In this document: one piece after another, positions 35,865-44,429 of the stretch
How positions within the stretch are numbered: the first letter of the stretch is position 1
Layout: each line of letters opens with the position of its first letter
Assembly (NCBI GenBank): GCA_026015035.1
Contig: JAOZHB010000050.1
Coordinates: 1 to 54,567, forward strand
Direction: 5' to 3'
DNA: 54,567 nucleotides
Source: Candidatus Bathyarchaeota archaeon
GTDB taxonomy: Archaea > Thermoproteota > Bathyarchaeia > RBG-16-48-13 > GCA-020355125
The notes under the pieces: generated by a model
Databases searched by the model: none
What the model was told of the DNA's origin: nothing
What the model saw: the letters and a program-made list of their open reading frames with translations, nothing else
Made by a program: the position numbers and the translations under genes

Positions 35865-37112
35865 TTGAGGTTTATCGATGAATTCAAAGACTTCTGGCGT
35901 AGACAGTCAAGGAACTATAAAGTATTTCTTGCTAGAGACACTATGGCTCGTCTCTTCGGTGCGGGAGGGGGGCCTTTTGTCGGTGGCGAATACTGGTCTG
36001 TATTTATCAGACGTTTAGGCGCGACTACAGTTGAGATGGGATTAATCAGCAGCATTAGCAGTGCCATAAACATGTTGCTCGCAATTCCTTCTGGTTGGCT
36101 GACGGATCGCACAAGTAACTTGAAAAGGCTTTATATTTTTGGAAGGTTATTATCCTTACCTACTGGTTTGCTTCGCTTTCTCGCAAAGACTTGGCCCTTT
36201 TGTATCCTGATAAGTGGTTGGGAAGCTATATCGGGAAGAATTATGAGTCCGTCTTCAGAGATTATTTTGATAAGATCTCTTAGCAATATGGATCGTATCA
36301 AAGGTTTATCATTACGTGATACTATTACTTCCATTATCGGAATTGCTGGTCCTTTGATCTCGGCCCTCGTTATCACTTATTTTGGTGGTTTGGAGTCAGC
36401 CGACAGCATCAGACCACTCTTCCTAATTCAATTTGTAGTCGGTATCTTCATCTTTGCATTTGAAGCTACTCAATTACAAGAAGTTAAATTAACTCGTGTA
36501 AAGCGTAGTGCTGGGATTGTAAGCCACCTCTTTAGCATGTTTAGAGAAGCGCCCATTCTTAGTCTACATTTACTCAGAGAGTGTGTAATGACTTTTACGT
36601 GGCAGCTTACGATGCCCTTTATGGGAATATACTTGGTTGACGTGAAAGGGGCTGACCAATTTATATTGGGTTGGAGGGGAACCATCGCTACAGCTGTCCC
36701 GGTGTTCTTTTCAATACCAGCTGGTTACTTAGCTGAAAGGGTTGGTAGAAGAAGGCTTGCCTATTATACTCGTTTCACTGGGTGGATGGGAACTTTAATC
36801 ACTATTTTCACTCCTCGAACACACCCAGAGTTCCTCATAGTTGCTAGCGCATTACAAAGTATGTTAATAACGATGTTTATAGGTTGGACGGCTTTCAGGC
36901 AAGAATCAATCCCTTTACAGGCAAGAGGACGGTGGTCTGGCATAAATATATTAATGAATGGACTGGTCGGCATCATCACCCCGATTGTAGGTGGTATAAT
37001 CTGGAACCTCAACCCTGATTACCTGTGGTGGATAGGTTTATTCTGTGATGCTTTCATCGTTCTACCAGTAATGATCGTTATAGGACACAAAGTCTCAAAA
37101 ACTGAGATATAG
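35865..37112 (+). CDS. MFS transporter
   Basis: A 415-aa, about 12-helix protein of the major facilitator superfamily: GWLTDRTSNLKRLYIFGR between helices 2 and 3 and PAGYLAERVGRRRLAYYTR in the second half match the conserved loop motif. Start TTG at 35865 with GAGGGTG about 11 nt upstream. AT-rich codon use compared with neighbours. It has one GCTAGC (36843-36848) in the coding region. The stop TAG is the first part of TAGCGCGCGC. Confidence 0.87.
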   Translation: MRFIDEFKDFWRRQSRNYKVFLARDTMARLFGAGGGPFVGGEYWSVFIRRLGATTVEMGLISSISSAINMLLAIPSGWLTDRTSNLKRLYIFGRLLSLPTGLLRFLAKTWPFCILISGWEAISGRIMSPSSEIILIRSLSNMDRIKGLSLRDTITSIIGIAGPLISALVITYFGGLESADSIRPLFLIQFVVGIFIFAFEATQLQEVKLTRVKRSAGIVSHLFSMFREAPILSLHLLRECVMTFTWQLTMPFMGIYLVDVKGADQFILGWRGTIATAVPVFFSIPAGYLAERVGRRRLAYYTRFTGWMGTLITIFTPRTHPEFLIVASALQSMLITMFIGWTAFRQESIPLQARGRWSGINILMNGLVGIITPIVGGIIWNLNPDYLWWIGLFCDAFIVLPVMIVIGHKVSKTEI

Positions 37113-37436
37113 CGCGCGCAGTCTCTAACTTGAAAAAGTGGAAACGATGGATCATTCCCATCACTGAGGCTACTGAGTAGCGCGCGCAATTTTCGTCTTC
37201 TAATTGTCATTCATTTCCCCTATCTTTTGAGTGATATTGTACCATACTAACATGAAGCAGCGTTTAGTTCTTTGTTTAAAACTAGTTTAAAATAGCTAGC
37301 ATGCACTCGAAGCATCAGTGAACATATACCTGTTTATGCTGAAATTGGTAGTTAACTACTAAACCCCGTCTAGATTGTAAATTCATAAACTCCAAAAATA
37401 CATTAACTCAAACAACAACTCAGGGATACGCCTATT

Positions 37437-37580
37437 ATGCTTGAATATGTTCGCGGTGAAGCTTGCGAAGAATGTGAAGGGCTTCTTGCCAAAGACTCAG
37501 AGACAGGAGAAGTCGTTTGCATTAAATGTGGACTGGTTCAAAGCATCGAGAAAAAACAGTTTATCGAATCCATCATCTAA
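37437..37580 (+). CDS. 47-aa TFIIB-type zinc ribbon protein
   Basis: Begins MLEYVRGEACEECEGLLAKD and contains GEVVCIKCGLVQ, the second half of a TFIIB-like zinc ribbon (CxxC-x16-CxxC). TFIIB proper is over 300 aa, so this is an isolated ribbon or a truncated TFB; TAGCGCGCGCTA follows 12 bp after the stop (37593-37604). Upstream 37113-37436 holds motif copies and an AT-rich promoter-like region. Confidence 0.6.
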   Translation: MLEYVRGEACEECEGLLAKDSETGEVVCIKCGLVQSIEKKQFIESII

Positions 37581-37736
37581 TTAGCCAGCCATTAGCGCGC
37601 GCTAGTTTCAATCTCTCCAAGCTAACTTCTATTTTGAAGTCTTAACTCCCAGAACCGCCTATTGCTCTTCGAATTGCGCGCGCGATGCTATTTAAATAGA
37701 TGACCCGTAGCTATTCTAGCTCAGAGGAGGAATATC

Positions 37737-38600
37737 ATGAAGTTTGTATTCTATAACGACTTTCAGCCGGGACTACTCAAAGGCAGCCAAGTCATAGACA
37801 TTAAGGATTTGTTGAAGGACATTGACGCCCCTACTCCCCAGCTCCTCTTGGAAGACGTCATCACAACGTTTGAAGAACTCAAACCCAGTCTGGAGAAGGC
37901 TCTTGATGAGAGCGAGGGGATACCGCTTCAAAGTGTCCGACTTAGACCTCCCGTACCCAAGCCAGGTCTATTGCTGTGCTGTATCGGCGGTTATAAGGAA
38001 GGAGAAGGAAAAATGAATCCTCTGGATTTCTTCCTAAAAGGTTGGACGTCCATCATTGGCCCAGGAGACACGATAGTGCTTCCGCCAGCTCAGGCTAAAA
38101 TATTCAACCATGAAGCGGAACTAGGTGTTATCATCGGCAAGAAAACAAAGAACGTTTCACGCGATGAAGCCATGGATAGCGTCTTTGGATACACCACCTT
38201 TAACGATATCTCCGCTCGTGGTGTCCCTGATACGAGAGGTTTCTGGCCGCAGAAGTCGTTTGATACGTTTGGGCCTATGGGGCCAGTGTTGGTAACGAAA
38301 GATGAAATCCCTGATCCACACAGCCTGGACATCAAGCTCCGGGTAAACGGTATGATCCGTCAGAACTACAACACAGATGACATGAGCTACGACATACCGG
38401 AGAAGATCAGTTTCCTGTCCGATATCTGCACCCTCAGCCCGGGGGACTTCATTGCCTGTGGGACGAACCATCACGGGTTAGGACCCCTTCAGGATGGGGA
38501 TGTCGTGATTATCGAGATAGAGAGAATCGGTCGGATGACCGTCAACATCAAGGACCCCTTGAAGCGAACGTGGAATGTGGAAGAGAACATTCGACCCTAA
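37737..38600 (+). CDS. Fumarylacetoacetate hydrolase-family protein
   Basis: A 287-aa protein. The FAH core has FNHEAELGVIIGKKTKNV with the metal-binding Glu residues, GYTTFNDISARG, and a C-terminal GDFIACGTNHHGLGPLQDGDVV. The family cleaves or decarboxylates beta-keto acids and hydrates 2-oxopent-4-enoates, and commonly follows sugar-acid dehydratases (2,4-diketo-3-deoxy acids). This fits the nearby enolase-superfamily genes. The ribosome site GAGGAGG precedes the ATG. Confidence 0.9.
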   Translation: MKFVFYNDFQPGLLKGSQVIDIKDLLKDIDAPTPQLLLEDVITTFEELKPSLEKALDESEGIPLQSVRLRPPVPKPGLLLCCIGGYKEGEGKMNPLDFFLKGWTSIIGPGDTIVLPPAQAKIFNHEAELGVIIGKKTKNVSRDEAMDSVFGYTTFNDISARGVPDTRGFWPQKSFDTFGPMGPVLVTKDEIPDPHSLDIKLRVNGMIRQNYNTDDMSYDIPEKISFLSDICTLSPGDFIACGTNHHGLGPLQDGDVVIIEIERIGRMTVNIKDPLKRTWNVEENIRP

Positions 38601-38786
38601 ACCCCTTTTTAACGCTGGCGCTAAGACGCGCGTGCTATCCTGTTAACGTGTTCTAGCTAGCTGTTTACGGTCTCATTAAATGGTGATGAATAGAGCTATA
38701 CGACTACTTCAACAGACGATTCTTGGTTCCTCTGCTTAGCTAGCTAGATGAGGCATACTACCTTTTAGAACAGCGTACGCTAACCC

Positions 38787-39944
38787 TCATGCTGTTGCTG
38801 TAATTACAGAGCCGTCCGCTCTCAGATCGGTAAGCCGGACGTCGATTCCTCTGCTGCGACGGGGATACCTGTCGATGTACTTGTCAATAAGTTCGACCCC
38901 GATCCCCGGCACGTCCGGAACGATCAAGTATCCCTTCTCGAACTTGACTGAAGACTTCACCGCATCAGGGTATCGGTTAAAGCCTCCTGCTTCTTGGATG
39001 CTGAAGTTGGAGATACAGGCGTCGATTTGGACGCCAGCCGCGGTGCTGACGGCGGAGAGCGGGTTGTGTGGCGCGTAGCCTACATAGTGCGCTTCAGCCA
39101 TCCCCGCGATCTTCTTGGCGACGGAGATTCCCCCTGCGATGCACAGATCGACTCGAGCAAACTGACAGGCGTTTTTCGTGAAGAGCTGTTGGAACTCGTA
39201 GATCGTCATCAACCGTTCGCCGGTAGCGATGGGGATGTTGATCTTCGAGGCTACGTAGGCCATGGCGTCAAAGTTGTCGGGTGGTATCGGGTCCTCATAG
39301 AAGTACGGTCGATACTTCTCGATTTCCACGCCTAGGGAGATGGCGTCTGCGGGTTCGAGTTGCCGATGGATCTCAATACATAAATCCACATCATCGCCAA
39401 CCGCCTCCCGGTAAATACCGACGCGGTTAGCCGCTTCCTTTAACATTCGTGCTCGATTCATCTCCGTCAACTCGATCGTGCGCCTTGTCCCTTTCTCCAG
39501 AAGAAATGGTGAGAGATGCCCCATGGCCGTAAAGCCCTGTCTCACCCTCTCCTTCAGGTTTTTCACATATTCCTCGGTCGTTGCCCCTGACACGCCTACG
39601 TATACGCGACACTTGTCTCGGGTCTTGCCTCCAAGCAGCTGGTAGACAGGCGCGTCGAAGTGCTTGCCGGCTATGTCCCAGAGCGCGATGTCGAGAGCGC
39701 TTATGGCTCCCATGACAGCAGAGCCTCGAAAGTGGCTGTTCCGGTACATGTACTGCCAATGATGTTCGATTCGCAGGGGGTCCTTCCCGATCAGGTACTT
39801 GCCCAACAGCTTCACTGTGGCTTCCACGGCTTCCTGGTAGGCCCAGGTCCCCGATTCACCTAATCCCGTGATCCCTTCGTCGGTCGTGATCCTCACATAA
39901 AGCGCGGATCCGACCCAGATCGTCTCGATATTCGTTATTTTCAT
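38787..39944 (-). CDS. Enolase-superfamily dehydratase, copy 2
   Basis: About 385 aa from ATG 39944 (GGAAGG 8 nt upstream); an open extension of 74 residues to 40166 has non-coding character and is rejected. Capping domain MKITNIETIWVG..GITGLGESG, barrel ligands in LCIEIHRQ, YFYEDP and ATGERL, then YAPHNPLS. The KxK base is replaced by a GHLSPF segment, as in mannonate dehydratase-like (ManD-type) enzymes. A likely sugar-acid dehydratase feeding the FAH-family protein next door. Confidence 0.88.
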   Translation of the reverse strand: MKITNIETIWVGSALYVRITTDEGITGLGESGTWAYQEAVEATVKLLGKYLIGKDPLRIEHHWQYMYRNSHFRGSAVMGAISALDIALWDIAGKHFDAPVYQLLGGKTRDKCRVYVGVSGATTEEYVKNLKERVRQGFTAMGHLSPFLLEKGTRRTIELTEMNRARMLKEAANRVGIYREAVGDDVDLCIEIHRQLEPADAISLGVEIEKYRPYFYEDPIPPDNFDAMAYVASKINIPIATGERLMTIYEFQQLFTKNACQFARVDLCIAGGISVAKKIAGMAEAHYVGYAPHNPLSAVSTAAGVQIDACISNFSIQEAGGFNRYPDAVKSSVKFEKGYLIVPDVPGIGVELIDKYIDRYPRRSRGIDVRLTDLRADGSVITATA

Positions 39945-40040
39945 ATCAAGCCTTCCTTCCATTCGATGGGAAAAAATACTAAAAAATGAGCATTTAAAGC
40001 TAGCTACATCGATAGCAGGCGCTAAGAGAGGTAAAAAAAT

Positions 40041-40240
40041 ATGACAGAAAAAATGCCTGATAATATGAAGCGCTGGCGCTAAAGAACGCTGCTTGGCAAT
40101 TTTGGCAGATCGGTTTTCCCCCAGATATCCTCGATAGGATTGCTCAGAAATTTGTTGAAGAAGCACAAAAAGCGTTAACCGATAAGGGCTTTAAAAGTCC
40201 TCAGGAAATGATTGCTGCTTACGGTACCAAACCATCATAA
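40041..40240 (+). pseudogene. Chimeric gene remnant: duplicated start joined to an unrelated tail
   Basis: 40041-40070 is a perfect 30-nt copy of 41471-41500 (first ten codons of the 64-aa gene, MTEKMPDNMK). It is followed at once by the GC motif CGCTGGCGCTAA (stop in frame), then in another frame by a protein-like tail from about 40073 to 40240: KNAAWQFWQIGFPPDILDRI ... AAYGTKPS. The tail has no start of its own. AGCTAGCTAG follows at about 40250. Confidence 0.6.
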
Positions 40241-40261
40241 TTTTTTTGTTAGCTAGCTAGA

Positions 40262-40501
40262 TTATTTTAGCACGCGTGCATACGCTTCAGCTTGTGCACG
40301 CAAGTATAATGCTTTAAGCCGCGTAGACTTCTGTCGTGAATGAGGATAGACGTTGTGACAAAGGGGGATAGCTACGTGCACTTGTTCCACATCGCCACGT
40401 GTAGGCATCTCAGCCTTTCGCCATTGCTCCAGTAGCCGACGCATGAATCCTGCTAACAGATCCTTGGTTGATAGTTTCCTTGCTTTCATGACCTTTATCA
40501 C
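40262..40501 (-). CDS. Hypothetical protein ending in the motif
   Basis: A 79-aa basic, helical protein (RKLSTKDLLAGFMRRLLEQW...). Start GTG at 40501 or ATG at 40489, the latter with a better ribosome site. The last codons and stop come from GCACGCGTGCTAA, so the C-terminus may be acquired. It shares the intergenic repeats with the divergent HTH gene. Confidence 0.45.
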   Translation of the reverse strand: MIKVMKARKLSTKDLLAGFMRRLLEQWRKAEMPTRGDVEQVHVAIPLCHNVYPHSRQKSTRLKALYLRAQAEAYARVLK

Positions 40502-40525
40502 CTACTTTACTGGTAGACTGCGGAC

Positions 40526-40596
40526 GCACATGACATTTGCGCCAGCACATGACGGGTTTACGCTCCCAGCACGTGACGGGTCAACATATATATATG
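40526..40596 (+). promoter_or_regulatory. Three GCACRTGAC repeats and TATA box
   Basis: GCACATGAC at 40526-40534 and 40545-40553, GCACGTGAC at 40569-40577; the last two continue GGGT. A TATA stretch ACATATATATATG (40584-40596) lies 7 bp after and about 25 nt before the ATG at 40616. Looks like an activator array in front of a leaderless promoter. Confidence 0.6.
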
Positions 40597-40615
40597 TAGA
40601 CGATGATGTCATCTC

Positions 40616-41335
40616 ATGCCATTATTTGACGCATTGATACGCCTCACCCATGACTCGCAGTTCATTGACTTTTCCCGCAAGTTTCCTTCTGCGAAACTGT
40701 TTTTTTGGTGTAATGGTGAGAATGACGTGCTCGAAATCGTGCTAAGCAATCCTGACGAATATGCACAAGCGAAAGAGCACCTCCCAAAAGTTGAGGGACT
40801 CATTGAAGAATCCACGGATCACACCAAGATCCATCTCATCACCCGTAAATGCGCGTGTACGATTCATACTTCATTGGACTGCTGTATCGGCGACCTCAAC
40901 CTGCTTCAGGTCTACCCAGAGATCATTCAAAATGGGTGGGAATTCCACCGCATCATCGCGTTTCAACATGACCATTTAGCAGAACTATTGCATCGCTTAG
41001 AGTCTGCGGGGTGGCTTGTGGAAATTCTCAGGAAAGTGCCCTGTGAAGGATTGATCGCTAGTTCATTGATGCTCACGGCGGACGCTGTATTTGCTACTTT
41101 GACGCAGAAACAGATTGACGCAGTGTTGACTGCACATGGTAAAGGGTATTATCAAATTCCACGCAAAGCAGATCTTCAAACCATCGCAGCTACAACACAG
41201 GTGGCACGAACCACCTTTCAAGAACACCTGAAAAAAGCGGAAAATAAACTCGTTACCGCCCTCGTGCCCTACATGAAACTCTTTGCTTACACGCCTGTCA
41301 ATCGACGAGCCCCCCTCAAGATGCCCGTTGGCTAG
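40616..41335 (+). CDS. Bat-type HTH transcription regulator
   Basis: A 239-aa protein with a bacterio-opsin-activator-type HTH_10 domain at the C-terminus (LTQKQIDAVLTAHGKGYYQIPRKADLQTIAATTQVARTTFQEHLKKAENKL, residues about 173-223). The N-terminal 165 residues form a sensor-like region with Cys/His-rich CACTIHTSLDCC. The family is typical of archaeal regulators. It is probably autoregulated through the GCACRTGAC repeats. The stop TAG lies in GCTAGTAGCTAGCT. Confidence 0.88.
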   Translation: MPLFDALIRLTHDSQFIDFSRKFPSAKLFFWCNGENDVLEIVLSNPDEYAQAKEHLPKVEGLIEESTDHTKIHLITRKCACTIHTSLDCCIGDLNLLQVYPEIIQNGWEFHRIIAFQHDHLAELLHRLESAGWLVEILRKVPCEGLIASSLMLTADAVFATLTQKQIDAVLTAHGKGYYQIPRKADLQTIAATTQVARTTFQEHLKKAENKLVTALVPYMKLFAYTPVNRRAPLKMPVG

Positions 41336-41470
41336 TAGCTAGCTATACTCCCCGTAGCGGGCGCTAATTGATGAAGCAACGAGTCCAACAATCCACCACA
41401 AGCTGCAAATACTCTTTTATTTTCCACTCACAGGCATAGCTAGCTAGTTGGTGGGATAGGAGGTGAAATT

Positions 41471-41665
41471 ATGACAGAAAAAATGCCTGATAATATGAAG
41501 CTCCATTGCATGATGGTTACTGAAGACGGTGGAAAGACTTGGACAGTAGCGACTATTTTCTATCTCGCTCCCACTTTTTATGGTGAATCTAGAGGCTTTC
41601 TTGAATCCAGTTCTTTTCAGAACATGAAGTTGGTGAAAATAGATGAGTGGACTAGCACTAGCTAG
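41471..41665 (+). CDS. Hypothetical 64-aa protein
   Basis: Strong ribosome site (TAGGAGGTGA) before the ATG. The first ten codons also occur at 40041-40070. The rest (LHCMMVTEDGGKTWTVATIF...) has a beta-rich look. The stop TAG lies in ACTAGCTAG, so the C-terminus may be cut. No family recognised. Confidence 0.5.
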   Translation: MTEKMPDNMKLHCMMVTEDGGKTWTVATIFYLAPTFYGESRGFLESSSFQNMKLVKIDEWTSTS

Positions 41666-41683
41666 AACGTTTAGCGCGCGCGC

Positions 41684-42754
41684 TTATCGTTGTTTTTGAA
41701 GTGCCCAGTAAGCTGCTATACCTATGACACAAACTAATGCAATTGCTGTGACTATTGCTACTTCTGTTGAGATTAGGGAAGTTTGTGTATTAGGTTCTTC
41801 AGGTTGTGTTGTCGTAAAAAGATCAGCAATTCTGGTTTCTTTGTAAAGAAGCCCATTTTCTTCAATAACTCCCTCCGCTCCCTGAATGACTGAATTTAAT
41901 ACCGTTTCTAAATTGAGCTTTACTGTTCTATCAAAATGATGATTTTGGTAAACATATATTTCCTTGTTGACTGAGTCAAAGATGTTACTATATTTTGTTC
42001 CATATTCACCCTCTTCATGAATAGCATCAAGAATACCTCGAACTGCCTCAACTGTCAGATCCTGTTCAGAAGTTATTGCTTCAAGCATCGAAGTGGCTGT
42101 ATCATACCGCTGACAAGGATACTGTCCCACATTGGTATTCGCCAGATTAAAGTTTGTTGAAATAATATATCTTAAAGACCCTTTTCGCGTAAAAACAAAT
42201 TCTCCATCTTCTCCTACACTAACAACTACAGCATCGCCAGAGGCATCTGCAAAATGTAGTTGGTTACTCCATTGGGTTCCAAGATTATGAGATTGAAACC
42301 ATTCAATAACTTCATCTACATTGCTGCATTCCATCAGAATCTGGTCTAATGGATACGTGAAAGTGCTTTCTCTCTCTGGGTGAGGATTAAGATTCAATAA
42401 TGGAAGCGCATTACCGTCAGCACAGAGTCCCGGATCATTCATGCCTCCTTGAGCGTATCCATCCGCTTGATCGTCATTGTATTTATAGCCAAAAGCAACC
42501 ACACCATGAATATCTATAGTACCTGATGGAGTATCCAACTCTTGAGGTGGCACTGTCCACATATAGGTACCTGTAAGGCTATAATCTTCATTACTCCCAA
42601 AAAACACAATATCACCAATAGAAACTGTAAAAATGGAACATGATGTTGGATTGTCAGCAGAGTAAGCAAATACATTTGCAGCCACCATCGAAATTCCAAT
42701 GGACAAGAAAATAAATACAACACATTTCCTGATATATTGATTATTCATAAGCAA
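41684..42754 (-). CDS. Exported Ntn-hydrolase (choloylglycine/penicillin acylase-like)
   Basis: A 356-aa protein with a signal peptide (residues 1-30, cleavage near NVFA), a likely nucleophile C39 (TSCSIFTV) and GSNEDYS (53-59), the N-x-D motif of linear-amide C-N hydrolases. Near the C-terminus a membrane helix (about 329-352) ends with basic residues, so it is anchored outside the membrane. The family hydrolyses amides such as bile-salt conjugates or N-acyl homoserine lactones. The neighbour upstream has the same anchor plan. Confidence 0.78.
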   Translation of the reverse strand: MLMNNQYIRKCVVFIFLSIGISMVAANVFAYSADNPTSCSIFTVSIGDIVFFGSNEDYSLTGTYMWTVPPQELDTPSGTIDIHGVVAFGYKYNDDQADGYAQGGMNDPGLCADGNALPLLNLNPHPERESTFTYPLDQILMECSNVDEVIEWFQSHNLGTQWSNQLHFADASGDAVVVSVGEDGEFVFTRKGSLRYIISTNFNLANTNVGQYPCQRYDTATSMLEAITSEQDLTVEAVRGILDAIHEEGEYGTKYSNIFDSVNKEIYVYQNHHFDRTVKLNLETVLNSVIQGAEGVIEENGLLYKETRIADLFTTTQPEEPNTQTSLISTEVAIVTAIALVCVIGIAAYWALQKQR

Positions 42755-42772
42755 AACCTTGTTTCTACAAAA

Positions 42773-43405
42773 TCATCGTCGTCTCAAGTATAATACAGGT
42801 ACAATAGCAGCAATTGCTATTGCGACTATTAATACATAAAATAAGGTTGGTTCCAATCCAAATATTTGAGATTGCCACATATTTGTTTTATCAACAATAA
42901 ATTTCTGAGTGAAATCATCCGCAGATTGGTCTGATTGAAGAAGAATCCCAGTAGTTTTATCCCATCTGAATACGATCTGATTAATGGTTGCGTAATTAAC
43001 AAGTCTATTTGCATCTGCATATGTATGCTCTTCTGTACCACCAATTGCGATGTTCCCGAAGTCTTCGTGATAGAATTCATCGCCAATATCAAGGTTTACT
43101 GGTACTAGTAGGAGGTTAGGAACTCCTGTTTCAAGGTTGAAGGTACCGCTATTTGTGTCCGATGTTCCGTCTAATCTCTCAACCGTCAAATCAGCGGTTA
43201 TACTCGTTCCTTGAATACTTGTGACCTCGATTCTCACCCGTTTTGGGTAATTATTTGGAGGAGAACCAGTGTAACTAACGTTATACTCGATCCAATCCCC
43301 TTCTTTAACACCTACAGAAACATCAGCTAATACTGACACTGGCGATAAAATAACAAGCGATATTAAACTTAAACAAAACAATTCAGAGGAAAGTTTCTGG
43401 GTCAT
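42773..43405 (-). CDS. Exported, C-terminally anchored protein
   Basis: About 210 aa from ATG 43405 (GGAAGGA upstream); the frame is open to 43459. A signal peptide (LFCLSLISLVILSPVSVLA), a beta-rich outside domain starting VKEGDWIEYNVSYTG, and a C-terminal membrane helix ending YLRRR. The pattern is common in archaeal surface proteins of unknown function. It lies 18 bp upstream of the acylase-like gene and is likely co-transcribed. Confidence 0.72.
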   Translation of the reverse strand: MTQKLSSELFCLSLISLVILSPVSVLADVSVGVKEGDWIEYNVSYTGSPPNNYPKRVRIEVTSIQGTSITADLTVERLDGTSDTNSGTFNLETGVPNLLLVPVNLDIGDEFYHEDFGNIAIGGTEEHTYADANRLVNYATINQIVFRWDKTTGILLQSDQSADDFTQKFIVDKTNMWQSQIFGLEPTLFYVLIVAIAIAAIVPVLYLRRR

Positions 43406-43539
43406 AAAACTTCCTTCCAATCTTTCATGTTTTTCCATTAAAACTTTATGGTCAAACACAAGTTATTCGAGGTCGCCATGTTTCTCTTTCATTTCTTAGA
43501 AACTTAGCTAGAAATATGTTTCCCATCCCTCAACACTCA

Positions 43540-43677
43540 TCAGGCGTCAGGTAGGAACAGCACTAGCTGCTCATCGTCGCTGTCCAATGGGCTCTCATAA
43601 AGTCGATCGAGCTGGGACTAGCGCGTGCTCAGAAGTTCCATAAACATCACTTCGTCGACGACAATCAGTCGAGACAT
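43540..43677 (-). pseudogene. Gene fragment interrupted by TAG inside a motif
   Basis: The ATG overlaps the stop of the MazG-like gene (TAATG). It reads MSRLIVVDEVMFMELLSTR, then TAG within AGCACGCGCTAG (43617-43629 region), and continues in the same frame for 25 codons (SQLDRLYESPLDSDDEQL...PDA) to TGA. Either a 19-aa peptide or a small gene broken by the motif. Confidence 0.4.
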
Positions 43678-44066
43678 TATTCTTCATGGCTCGCAGGCGT
43701 TAACCCTTCGTTATCATCAACGTATGTACGTCCTCGCGCCAAGTTGATCCTCCACTTCCGATCAAACGCCTCATCAACGTCGAGGGTGGGGTCAAGGCAG
43801 TAGAGGCCATTGAGGCAGTAAAAGATGGCGTCGATGAATTCTTCTGCGACGTGCGCCGTGAGCTCCTCGTCTGTGGAGACATTTAATTCTCGTTTAAGCC
43901 ATTCCCTGTCTCCGCGGTGCTTCCACGCGTCGCCTGCTTCCCCCAACTCAATAATGGCGTAAAAGACCTTGGTCCCCACGTGCTCTCGACTTATGCCCCA
44001 GCCAAACCTCTTGGCTAACTCAATTACCTTGTCTTTAGCTATGTTTAACGTAGGCATATCATCCAC
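43677..44066 (-). CDS. MazG-like nucleotide pyrophosphohydrolase
   Basis: A 129-aa all-alpha protein. EAGDAWKH and EEFIDAIFYCLNGLY carry the ExxE/ExxD metal ligands of the MazG/dUTPase-like fold; the IIELGEAGD segment is the first metal helix. Members hydrolyse non-canonical NTPs to NMP and pyrophosphate. Overlaps the next minus-strand frame by one base. Confidence 0.75.
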   Translation of the reverse strand: MDDMPTLNIAKDKVIELAKRFGWGISREHVGTKVFYAIIELGEAGDAWKHRGDREWLKRELNVSTDEELTAHVAEEFIDAIFYCLNGLYCLDPTLDVDEAFDRKWRINLARGRTYVDDNEGLTPASHEE

Positions 44067-44429
44067 CCCACTTATTTAGAAGGTCATTATAACAGGCAAA
44101 CAGACCTTTAAGGCGAATAGCAGGCTCTTCCTTTTATCCCTTATGACGAAAACCCAGTGAGGAACCATTCTACTCAGAAATCATCAACAGGAATACGTAT
44201 CCCTAGGGAGCGTATAGTCCACCCCTGTGTGAAACGCCAAACAAAGACTGCCCAGCTCCGAACAGCTGTTATGGGTGTTTGAGACACCGTCAATCTATAC
44301 GATTGGGCGATGAAGCCGTCGAACCCGTGTGTATAATGGTAGATGCCGTAAACATAGACCGTCGATGTTTTTAGTATGCAGAACCATTTATGTTCCGTGA
44401 ACTCAATTAAAGATGAGAGGAATAGTGTT

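Noticed and set aside
39945..40166. 74-residue N-terminal extension of enolase-superfamily copy 2
   Set aside because: The family always begins at MKITNIE-like sequence; the extension crosses motif-rich intergenic DNA.
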